DNA of 64,000 bases from Paramecium tetraurelia (taxonomy: Eukaryota > Ciliophora > Oligohymenophorea > Peniculida > Parameciidae): positions 573,399 to 637,398 of the forward strand of contig NW_001798956.1 in NCBI RefSeq assembly GCF_000165425.1, given 5' to 3'. A program made the translations under genes and the position numbers. The first letter of the stretch is position 1. The number at the start of each line of letters is the position of its first letter. The notes below the pieces were generated by a model that ran no database searches, was not told the DNA's origin, and saw only the letters and a list, made by a program, of their open reading frames with translations. This document shows, piece after piece, positions 12,868-23,817 of the stretch.

Positions 12868-13356
12868 TAATATTGGTAAAATATTTCAAAAACAATATTT
12901 GTACTCTTAACAGTCTTTTTTATTAAATTCTTGTATTTCGAGAGTCTAAAAAGGAATGTCTTATTTCTTAAATAATTAACCATTGTTTAAAGTTGCATAC
13001 AAGTTCTTTAAAATTCTTTTACCAATATTTATTATTGGTTGATATGTAACTGAAATGTTATCCGTATTATTAATATTCTAGTAATAATTTAAAATCTTGT
13101 AAATCTGAGAAGTACTATCTTGATTTATATTCCAATAGAGGGTTGAATAGTTTGTATTATTTATTTATACTATTTTCGTAATCTTTAATGCAGAATAATT
13201 TTGAATGTATAATGCATTGTCAACTTGAAATGTAAAGTGATTAATAATTATTTTATATAAAATATCAGACCATTATTAAATTCAATTTTTATGTAAAGTC
13301 TGAATAGTTTTTAATATGACCGAGATAAAATTACTAATCCTTAAGTCGAAACAACA
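12868..13356. other. Intergenic, no supported gene
   Basis: 489 bp, very AT-rich, upstream of the first channel gene. An ATG at 13317 opens a short frame that ends after 14 codons, and the channel frame is open before its first ATG at 13357. The true 5' end may therefore include a small extra exon here. Confidence 0.45.
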
Positions 13357-16225
13357 ATGACAAAATAGAATATATAGATTGAAAGTGAAACCTCTCTCTG
13401 TTTATTAAACAATAAGAAAGCGGAAATATAAAGTCCTGATATTGGTTCTAATATAATATTTAAGCCATTCGCTAAATTAATATTATATTTCCACATCGCC
13501 TCATTTGTGATTAGATTTTAGAGATATTTTAAGCCTGATGGTTCATTTATGGATAAACATTTTGCAATTATTGGAGATAAAGGATCAGGTAATTCGAAAG
13601 ATTTTTTAGCCTTCAAGTCCAAAAAGCCATCTTTAACTGTCGTAAACTTTGAATCGGTTTCATGGACAGTTCATGTACCCTATTTGTATCGACAATATAA
13701 AAGAAAATTAGAATTTTTGGCTACTAAATGCTTTAATTAAATTCCATTAATAGAACCAACAAACAAAATAAAAATGATTTGGGATATAATACTCAACCTT
13801 ATCCGAATTGAATTGTTGTACCTGATCCCAATACTGATAACTTATGAGAAGTTGTTGGATCAATATCACCTGACTTTGATTATAGCTTCCTTTTGCTTTT
13901 TGGTAGACATGGGATTGAAGAACATCACTATATACTTTGATTAAGGTCTTCCTATCAGAGACAGATACCAAATCTTGCACAATCAAAATGGTTTTTTCGT
14001 TTTAATTGAATTTTCAGGATTGTTGGGAATGTTTATATTTGCTGTGTTTTATAATTATTATGATGATGTATTCATATTAAATGGTGGATACCTTAAATTA
14101 CTACTATTGTTAGTATTCTATTAAATAAAGAATATTTTAGTATTTATTGATAACTTGTCTTAATCAATGTCATTTGGAAAGGCAACCTCTGCAATCATAG
14201 AATTGACTAGGTTGCTTGGAATATAATTAATACTGTAACATCTAAGTTCTTGTCTATGGTACATTCTAGATTTATATTAGGATTATCATTGGTAGATACT
14301 GCCTTTAAAATGGTATAAAAAATTGGATTGAAATTAATCAGTTGACAGAAAGTAGTTGGGATGACATTTATATAGAATCCCTGTATTTTATTAGCATATC
14401 TATGTTTACAGTAGGATATGGAGATGTCCATCCAAATAGTAACTAGTTTTAATAATTTAGATAAAATTGAGAAAATCTTTTCTATATTTTTTGTATTTCT
14501 ATGCGCATTTCAGCTCTCCTATAGTTTGGATACAATAGGACACTTATTGCAATAACTGAAAAAGACGAGTGAACAAATCAATAAGAAGCTGACATTCATC
14601 AATTAGTATATGCATAACAAGAATATCAGCAAGGACCTCTAAGTTCAAGTGAGAGAATACTTGCAATACTTTTGGTATTAAGAACAGACCAAACAAACAC
14701 TACAGTAATAAAAGATCCTAAATTAATTGTCTGATGATTTAAGAAGGTCTTTGGCTTATGAATCAAATATTCTGGTGTTTAAGAAATGTAAAGTATTCGC
14801 TTAGGAGTTTTCTTAAAAGTTCTAAAATGATCTATTGAAACAGTTATCCTTTTCAAATTACCAGCCTAGTATTCAAATTAATACACACATCGATGGAGAG
14901 TTGTTTTTACATATAATAGAATCGGGGAAGGTTAATGTGTATGAAAAAAATGAAAAGGATAACCATCTAACTTTGATGGGATCTCATAAGGAAGGAGAAT
15001 GCTTTAATTTGGAATAATTTTTCAAATAGGAGAAATAAGATAGATTAGTTTACAAAAGTGCTGGTTTTGTTAGTACTTTAGTTGTTCCTTTTAGTTTGTT
15101 TTATTAAACTCTACAAGATTATCAGAATGATTTAGAGAAATATCAAGACATTAAAAATTAAATCTAATAATCTTAGTTCCAATTAAAACAATGTGTCTCA
15201 TGTGATTCAAGAAGACATCAATCAGATTTATGTAGATAAGTTCATTATATACCTGATAGAGAGAAAGTCTTAAAATCATACATTTATAATTAATGTTAAG
15301 AGAGATAATTTTTTGTTAGAAATCGAAATCGGTTGAAAAACTACTTCAGTGCAAAGGTTGATATCGAATTTCTGAAGGAGGCAGCAAATTTAGTGAAGGT
15401 TAGCAATGAGAGTCACACATTTCTTAAATTTCAAGATTTAGAAGAGCTGAATAATGATGAGAGTAAACCGCATCTGAAAATTAAACATGATGCTGATTCT
15501 ATTTCTCTTTTGATCAAAGAATTTGAGAGTAAAAGCTACATTCCCGATGGGAATTCTGAGCTGAAATTACAATAGTCTTGTTCTCGATCTCGAGGATTGA
15601 ACCAAGAAGAATTCAATGTTCTTCAAAGTATAAATTAAAAACTAAGAAATAAACAATGTTTTACCTCTCATGATATTGAACAAATGGAATTCACAATTAA
15701 GAAATTAGAATTAAATTACAATCATCAATTTATCTAAGATTTTGAGAAGCTAAAAGAATTTAAAATTTACAACGTAAATCACAATGTTTCACAAGTATTA
15801 AAGTGCTAAAACTATCCAATACGAAAACTTTAATATAATAATTCTAATAGTTATGAAACTTGCCAACTTAGTTAGGCTAGTTATTTATTAAAATACCTAT
15901 TGTACCCATTCGATTTTATAAATCAATATAGAGTTTTGAATTTGAACGATATGAAGAGAAGTTAAAAGATTTCGAAAGTATAGTAAAGACAAAGAAGAAT
16001 GTCGAAAGAACTTCTATTAAAAAGAATAGGTAGAAAACTGATATTTAGAAAGGCATTACAGATTCACCCAGCCAAATGAGTAATGATAATATTAAATATT
16101 AAATGTTATCAATATTATACAAAACAAGATATCATGTATTTACGAGATCGAATAACTATCTGTATTGTTGTGATTGCAATCTAAGAGTTTTATGTTAAAA
16201 ATATGCATATTATTTCAATAATTGA
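13357..16225 (+). CDS. Cyclic-nucleotide-binding-domain K+ channel, copy 1 of tandem array
   Basis: 932 residues with introns at 14259-14280, 14439-14460 and a 26-nt one near 15930. Layout: cytosolic N-terminus with a KHFAIIGDK block, S1-S4, S5, pore loop with filter TVGYGD, S6, a C-linker (VREYLQYFWYQEQ), a CNBD-like fold (DGELFLHIIESGKVNVYE), then a Cys/His motif at 15192-15233 and a long charged tail. Family members are six-helix K+ channels of the EAG/CNG type at membranes. The S4 region (near 14090-14150) is almost free of Arg/Lys, so voltage sensing is doubtful. Whether the CNBD binds cAMP or cGMP cannot be told. Confidence 0.85.
14259..14280 (+). other. Intron inside S5 Trp codon, channel copy 1
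   Basis: 22 nt, splits a TGG codon after TG. Introns at the same codon and phase occur in copy 2 (17282-17302, 21 nt) and copy 3 (20143-20167, 25 nt). Removing each restores the frame into the conserved pore region. Confidence 0.85.
15192..15233 (+). other. CCHC zinc-knuckle-like motif in channel copy 1
   Basis: Encodes C-x2-C-x4-H-x4-C followed by VHYIPDREKV. The equivalent segments of copies 2 (18224-18262) and 3 (21069-21110) keep all four ligands and the HxxPDxEKV tail. It sits directly after the CNBD. Confidence 0.75.
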
Positions 16226-16262
16226 AAATTTTTATTGATTTTTGGATTGAAAATAATAAAAA

Positions 16263-19147
16263 ATGAATTAGACCAACATAACAGATAACTCTCATATCTC
16301 TCATTGCCAATTAATGATTTAAGAGGAGTCTTTGCCTGGTTGCAATAATTCAAATCTCTATCATTCGATCGATATTTAAAATCAAACAGCTCAATAAATA
16401 TAATACCAAGAATGTCAAAGAATAGAGGACATCCCAGGTCAGAAAGAAAACTTAATCTAATCTGAAGTAAAAAAAAAACAATTTTCTCAATTAATGGTTC
16501 AATTCAATATCCATCATTTCAAAAGGAAGATGCTGTCCTATATTCATCCTTATAAGGAATTATCAAAAGGCTAGTTTAGCATGATCTCTGATAAGTCTTC
16601 ATCGTTCAAAAGCTATCCAAAAAAATAACAATAAAAAACATCGTTACTCCAATATAATAAGGCAGTGTTAGGATTTCGTAACATAATCAAAGATTTTAAT
16701 AATACTTTAGTAGCTTAAACCAAGAAAAAAGTGTCATAATTGATAGGCATAATCCCTATCATTAATCCGTACTCAACAACAAAATTGTTTTGGGATGGAA
16801 TAATCACCATAATGAGAATATACTTATTGATTTGGATTCCTATTTTGATTGCATTTAAAAATGGAACTTTGGAGGATTTGAACGCATATACTCTTAATGT
16901 GTGCAGTAGCGCTTTTTTAATTGATTTGGCAATGCAGACTTTTACAATAAGATTTGATAAGGGATTTCCTGTAAAAGATCGTTATCAATTGATACAATAT
17001 TAAATAAACTGGTGGACCGCAATAGAGTTATTTAGCTTTATTATATCTTTGTACTTCAGCATCCAATTTCATTAGAACAACTTTTCAATGTCAGTAGTAG
17101 AGGATAAAGGGTGGACCAAAACACTGCTGTTGCTGTTAATCGTCCAGACCAAAAATATTCTTTAGTTTATTGAGAATTTATAATGTGTAATAAAGCCGAG
17201 TAAGTCAACTAATTCATTAATCGAATTAGTGAAATTGATTTGTTTAATCTTATTAATCTAGCATATTTTTTCGTGCATATGGTATTGAAGAGATATAATT
17301 AGGGTTATCATTGGCACCTACGAGCATTTGAAATCTCAAACCTCTTGGCTTGATTTGGTGCACTTGGATATAGATTAGCCTTGGCATAACATTTATTTAG
17401 AGGCCATGTATTTCATAAGTGTGACTACATTTACAGTTGGATATGGAGATATAACCCCACAGAGTATATTCAATTTGATAAAGTATAGATACATCAGAAA
17501 AGTGTTTTACCATTGTCTACATGTTTTTCTGTACATTGTAGCTCTCTTATTCTGTAAATACGATAGGATCTATTTTGATCCAATTGAAGGAAAACAATGA
17601 GGAAATTAAATAGAAAATGACAGCTGTTACCGAACATATGACAAATAGACAAATGAGTCGTGGATTGTAGTTTAAGTATGGCAATAATTATCCCTTCATC
17701 TAGAGTTAGAGAGTATTTAACTTATTATTGGCAACAAGAGAACGTTTAAAAGAAAAATGAGACTGCCGAAATAATACGATTACTTCCAGAAGAACTTTAA
17801 AAGAGCATACAGAGAGAAGGAAGTTCCAATTTAATCAATAAGTGTTCATTTTTCAAAGAGAAATTTACTCCTGGGTTTCTAAATTAATTAGTGGAAATAG
17901 CTTATGTGTAGAACTTTTAGCCAGGAATAATAATCAATGATCTGCAAAATATATACATAATTGAATATGGATTTGTCGAAATCTTGCAAAATTAAGTATT
18001 TATATGATATCGATATTGATAGACTGTTGTTGGTTAATTAAGTTAATTTTAGTAGTTTGGCTTAAAAAAAGTGTCTATGGATTTGATAAATGAAACAAAA
18101 TATCGTACAAAATCATTTACAAATCTTCTTATTATTCCATATGCATCCTTAGTCTAATTAGTGGCATAAAATTAGAATGAATTGGAAATTGTATCATAGG
18201 CTAGTTTCAGTGTTAAAAATGAATGTGTTATATGCAAAGGTTCACATGTAACAGAATTGTGTCCCCAAGTGCATTTTATCCCAGACAAAGAAAAAGTAAT
18301 TAAAAAATATTTGTACAATTCTATACAGACTAGAGGAAGGATAAAGAGAAAACCTAAAGATTAGTTTTAAGAATGGAAAAACGAATTGAAGTTTTTTTAA
18401 GATACGGCTGAATAGTTCTAATAAGATTCCAGCAATGAAATCGAACTCCTATTCCCCAATAATGAAAAGTAATAACAAATGAACGCTTGTACATAGAATT
18501 CCCTACTTGAAATAAATGATGAGAAGCCTAAGTCAATTATAATTAATTTGCCTATAGGACAAAGGGGGGACTTGGATATGAAGATTGATAATAAGGATCC
18601 CTTAAAAAGTGATAGAAAATCAGAATTAAAAAATGATATCAGTGAACTATGTTTGAATCAGCAATTTGAAGCTATCTCTTAGAAATTCAAATAAATTCAA
18701 ATCTACAATGAAAAGATATAAAAGGACATTTTTTTACTGTATAAATAATTAGAATGCCTTTTGGGATAGAATGGATATGAAATTGATAAATATAAGAGTT
18801 ATAAACATTATTATAAGAGTTGGAATATCGAAAGAATCATAGTGGAACATAATTTTGCATCCAATTATATAAATCATCGAAGAAGCGAGAAGGTAGGTCT
18901 TGAGTAGATATCAAAATATCTATTGTTCCCGAAGATGTATTTACAAAAGTATCGAACTGAGAAACCTCCTGAGGTTTAGTAATAGCAGCAGCCCTAAGTG
19001 AATAAGAGTATAATTAATGAATATAATAGGCATCAGAACTTCCAAGAAAAAGAAGCGTATTGCCATCCATCCAGATTTTTGAATATTACATTATTAGTAA
19101 TTTTATAATGGATTAAAATTAAAACATCAGTCGTTGTACTCTAATGA
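16263..19147 (+). CDS. Cyclic-nucleotide-binding-domain K+ channel, copy 2 of tandem array
   Basis: 927 residues with introns at 17282-17302, 17464-17488, 17676-17703 and one of 27 nt near 17997. It starts 37 bp after the copy-1 stop. S1 (WDGIITIMRIYLLIW), S2-S6 and filter TTFTVGYGD are clear; the C-linker reads VREYLTYYWQQEN and the CNBD contains FQPGIIINDLQNIYIIEYG. The Cys/His motif is C-x2-C-x3-H-x4-C at 18224-18262. The C-terminal helix block KYLLFPKMYLQKY recurs in copies 1 and 3. The last exon runs past the copy-3 ATG and its stop overlaps it, so the 3' end is uncertain by some 40 bp. Confidence 0.85.
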
Positions 19148-21872
19148 TAAATGATAATCAGAGCGAATCTAATAACAATATTGATCATTCGATTATTGGA
19201 ATAGACGAAACGATTACCAAGAAGGTAGATTTAACTAAGAATATGAAATAAAAAACAAAGTTTGATCAAGCAGAAATCAATGTCTCATTTCAAAATTTGT
19301 AAAGTAATCAAACTAGCTCCATTTCTCCAAAGCAGAAATCCTTTTCAAAGTTATTGATTTATTTTCATTCAACCAAATACGCCAACAAAATGTTGCAATT
19401 TATTAGACCCAATCAGAAATTTCAAAGGAAGCATTTTGCAATCATTGATGATCCTGCATCATCATATAAGTATATGAAGAAAACAACAAACATCACTACA
19501 AACATAGTCAGATAACACTTATATTTGATTTGATTTCAGAATTAAATTTAGAATGAAATATAGAGCATTTAAAACTTCCTTAAAATAACAGTTACTTCTA
19601 TGCTTCTCATAAATTCCCTTGATTGAACCTTAAAGTAAATTCAAATTGTTATGGGATTTGATATTGAGTGCATTGAGAATGTACATGATAATATGGATGC
19701 CTATAGTAATTACATTCCATTCTAAAGATCTTGAATAATATCACAGTCTTTTTATCTTTTTAACCTGCCTATTTTTTATTCTAGACATTATCCTAAGAGC
19801 ATTCACAATATGCTACGACAAGGGACTTCCTCTGAAGGACAGATTCGAACTAGTGAAAAGGTAATTCACATTATCAACTGGGTTGGAATTGTTTACTATA
19901 TTATATGGGATCATTCTTACCTTCTCCTTTTTATCAGAAATAGAAAGTCCATACATACTGGAAGAGGATGGATGGCCTAGAATTCTACTTTTACTCTTCT
20001 ATTAATAAATAATGAATATTCTACAGTTTTTTGATACAATTTAGCATCAACTAAAATTGAGTAAGCTGAGTAATTCTTTTATAGAATTGCTTAAATTGGT
20101 GTTCTTGATTTTATTAATACAACATTTTTGTTGTTGTCTTTGGTAAGAATTATAGTGTATAATTAAGGGTAGTGATAGGAGAGTATAAGTAAAGGTAAGA
20201 CACAATCAATTGGCTTAAACGAGTGGAAGGAGAGCCTTGGTAAAATGTGTATTTGGAATCATTTTATTTTATGAGTGTTACTATGTTCACAGTAGGGTAT
20301 GGAGAGATAGTGCCAACAAGTAAGGTTCTTTTCTCTATTATAGACCCTATTGAGAAGATATTTTGTATCTGTTATATGTTTCTATCAACAATGCAGTTAT
20401 CATTTTCTGTGAATACAATAGGAACTATATTGACTTAAATCAAAGAGAACAATGAGAAGATCAGATAAAAAATGACTTGTATTAATGAATATATGAGAGA
20501 AAAATAAATTAGTCAAGGTTTGCAATATAAGTAAGAATAATTAAATCTAAGGTAGAGTGAGAGAATATTTTAATTTTTATTGGGAATAGGAAAATCATAT
20601 AAAAAAAAAATGAATAATCTGATTTGATCCAATTGTTACCAGAAGAATTGCAAACTGATCTCAAAATTGAGTCAGCTTAAGTTCTAATGAACAAATGTGA
20701 ATTTTTTAGGCAGTTCTTCTCCTAAAAATGCTTACATTAACTTCTCGAAAAAGTGGAGTTTAAGACCTTTTAACCTGGGATTATAATTGAAAATAATGAT
20801 CTTAATATATTCATTATTGAATAGGGTTTAGTTGAAGTTAAATAATAAAAGGTAAAGGTATATGTAATTTAAGAGATAATTATGTTATTTGAAGGAGAAT
20901 GATTATTTTGGTCATTTGGAAATGAAAAGTAATTAATCATCCTCTTTGCAATACAAGACAGCATCGTTTTGTAGTATTCTGATAATTCCCAATAAAGGAA
21001 TAAGGGAAGTTTTACAATAAAATGAAGTTGATTAGGAGTAATATTTGAAAATGAAAGAAATTATGTATTGTTATATCTGCTAAAATAAACATCATTCTAG
21101 TGATGATTGTCATCTGGTTCACTTTGTACCAGACAAGGAAAAGGTCATAAAGCAATACAATTTCATTCAGAACTAATGTCGTGACTTTTATAAACGATAA
21201 AGACACAGACATCATTTTTCTGCCTCCTAAGATTTTGAACTGATCTCTAATAGTGCTAAGATTTATCAAATAGAAAATGATCAAATCATAGAATAAATAG
21301 TTCCTAGTTTATTTTATGAGTAAAAGCAGTAAATTCAAGGATTCGAGGATTGCTTAAATCACGAGAAAATTAATTTAAGTGATAGCAATTATAGGCAAAG
21401 CAAATATTTATGTAAAGCTTCGGCATCTATAAAGATGCTAAGAACACAGACTATTGATATTTTGATGAATGATTATGGTACGAAGGAGATGTATGAGTAA
21501 ATTAAATAGAAATATTTAAATATCCATAAATACACTCAGTAATAATAACACGATCTCTAATTGCTTTATAAGTAGTTGACAAATAAGCGAGAGGATGATA
21601 CGGAGATTTGCGATAAGATCCACAACTTAAGGTGTAACAAGGATTGGAATTTGGAGAATGTCATTCGGAAGATTAATAGATGCTACAGATAGGAGTTTCA
21701 CTAAGCGGTGATAGAACAATTTCAGAAATATATGTTGTTTCCGAATTTGTTTGTATCTTTGTATAAGAGTAAGAAAATAAGAACTTAGGAGGACGAGGAA
21801 AGGCGGAATGCATCGGTGATCATTCAATAATATAAATAAAGTAAATTTGTGAATATAATCTATAAGATCTGA
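19108..21872 (+). CDS. Cyclic-nucleotide-binding-domain K+ channel, copy 3, damaged
   Basis: Same layout as copies 1 and 2: S1-S6, filter TMFTVGYGE (Glu replaces the usual Asp), C-linker VREYFNFYWEQEN, CNBD with FQPGIIIENNDLNIFIIEQG and KENDYFGHLE, a Cys/His motif at 21069-21110 and block KYMLFPNLFVSLY. Introns at 20143-20167, 20320-20343, 20531-20555 and one of 22 nt near 20850 match or resemble those of its sisters. Two places break the frame: a TGA plus frame change near 19530-19560, and an A10 run at 20601-20610 that is one base too long for the conserved frame. Either a decaying copy or sequence errors. Alternative start at 19144. Confidence 0.72.
20320..20343 (+). other. 24-nt stop-less intron in channel copy 3
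   Basis: Length is a multiple of three and contains no in-frame TGA, so an intron-retaining message would read straight through. It is recognised because copies 1 (14439-14460) and 2 (17464-17488) have introns at the same codon and phase. Confidence 0.8.
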
Positions 21873-21930
21873 GAAACCTAAAGAGAAGAAATGGAAGAAT
21901 TGTACCTTAATTAATATTTAATATAAATTA

Positions 21931-23047
21931 ATGAACGACAATAAGTAGAAAGATCTTGAGAGTCCAATTTTCTCAGTTGTGTGTTTTCCTGATTCTGTTT
22001 TAGTGAGTTTAGGAGGAGGAGGAAAGAAATACGGGTTGGTTAATAGTTTAGTAGATATACTTCAATATTCTTTAAGCAATTATTTCCGAAACCTATATAT
22101 GGAATATTGAAGGATCCCATTCATACTTTACAATTAGGAGACGAGATATTCTAAAGATTAAGACTAAACACGAAAACAGGATTAATTGTGGGAAATAGCG
22201 ATGATTAATGTGTGATATTGAAAGTTTAAGATAACAAGATCTCAATAGTAACTAAGTTTTAGACTGACAGGGCAGCAATAGAACCTTGTTAGAATGACGG
22301 TGTCTTCAATTATTAGGGGGATACTTTGGCCACAGGAGGAGAAGATGGAATTTTGAAGGTTTGGAGTAAGGATTATCAATTGAAATACACAGTGGATATG
22401 AAAGGGAAAATTTAATCATTAGATTATCATGTAGCAAATGGAATGGTATATCTGATTTTGACAATAGTTAATAGTGGCCACTGACAATGAAGAATGCAAG
22501 ATATTAAAGGATAGCCACGTGTTGCATAAATTAGATATTTCATAAAACAACATCCATAAATTGCAATTTATATCAGCTCTATTCTCATTAGATGGCACTA
22601 CTATATTCACATTCAAGAATCCAATGAGAGGAGCTTCCTATATGACAAGTTGGAGAATTGAAAATGACAACATTAAACCATTAAAAACAATAAAGATTCA
22701 TGGACATCCAGTAGTCAGTACTTGTTAATCAAAGGAAGGCATGTTCATTGGTATTGGATGTTCAGATGGAACTGTAAAAATAATAAATGCAAGGTAACAT
22801 TGATGTGTGTATGTTTTCTATTAGAAAATTGGATATTGAATCTAGTAAGTAGATCCATGAACTTCCCTGTACTGCCTTATGTTTTACTCCAGATTCTAGA
22901 TTCATTATATCGGGATCGGTGGATGCCAAATACCATTTTCTCTAAAATACTAGACCTTAAGGAATTTTTTCTTTACTTTCTAAATTCTGGCTGTTGGGTA
23001 TGTTGTTGGCATACTTGTTTATTGTAATAAAGGATTTATTTGAATGA
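21931..23047 (+). CDS. Sec12/PREB-like WD40 exchange factor for Sar1
   Basis: 345 residues after removing introns of 26, 22 and 31 nt. The N-terminus has the Sec12 hallmark PIFSVVCFPDSVLVSLGGGG followed by KKYGLVNSL, close to the GGGG-K loop that binds K+ and contacts Sar1. WD40-type repeats follow (LATGGEDGILKVW, GIGCSDGTVKI, FIISGSVDAKY). A single hydrophobic helix near the end (WLLGMLLAYLFIVI) gives the C-terminal ER anchor expected of Sec12. It would start COPII coat assembly at the ER. Length is shorter than mammalian PREB (about 417) but similar to the core. Confidence 0.82.
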
Positions 23048-23096
23048 GAGTTATCAAGTATAATTTAATAGTTATTTACATTAAAATTATTTTAAA

Positions 23097-23810
23097 ATGC
23101 ATAACAGAAACAAAACGAGCAAGTCATAGATGCAACCCTTAATTCAATTGACTATCGATTTAGGGAATCACAAATGCGATAGGATTGCTCTGTACAGGGA
23201 TACTAATCCATATTTAGAAGCTAAATAATTTGTCGAAAGAAATCATCTTGCCCAATCTATGGTTTAAGTAATATCGAATTGCATTATCAAACAAATGAAG
23301 GCCTATGATGAAATTTTGATGATAACGTATGTAATTTAATCAATAATTAAAGGACACTCAAACAGAAACTTCCTATTTGCGCAATTTGAAATCAAATCAT
23401 GATGAAATATAGGCTAAACAAAAAACTCCAAGTCCAAAACGATTTCACCCGAGTCCCAAACAAACAACTAAACAAAATCTGTCAAGAAGTCCTTCCAATA
23501 TTTCATTACATGATGAATTGCCCACAGATAAAGTCGTTGTGAAGAAACTATTCTAAATTTTAGATTCGGATTAGGATGGATTAATCTCAGCCAATAAAGT
23601 GAATTATAATAAATTACCAATCTAGTTAAAGAACAGAGTACCTTAATCAATATAATCTAGATTACTGTTCATTTAGAACAATCCTTGATCCCATTAGAGT
23701 TTGAAGAATTATATGAAAAATTGAAGAATGATCCATAGGAGGAATACTTTATCACTTTAAAATTGATAAGCTAAATTTTAGACATTCCAAAGATTAAAGT
23801 ACTAATATGA
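23097..23810 (+). CDS. EF-hand protein
   Basis: 222 residues with introns of 22 and 23 nt. The middle carries one clear EF-hand loop, DSDQDGLISANK, which has Asp at positions 1, 3 and 5 and Gly at 6; position 12 is Lys, not Glu, so calcium affinity may be weak. Upstream is a Ser/Pro/Lys-rich linker, and the N-terminal 80 residues are helical. No second canonical loop is visible. Calcium-regulated role is inferred only. It converges on the alkane monooxygenase gene with 7 bp between stop codons. Confidence 0.7.
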
Positions 23811-23817
23811 ATAGAAA

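Noticed and set aside
17406-17600. Reading channel copy 2 straight through after the filter
   Set aside because: It ends at TGA and loses S6; removing the 25-nt intron at 17464-17488 restores S6 as in the sister copies.
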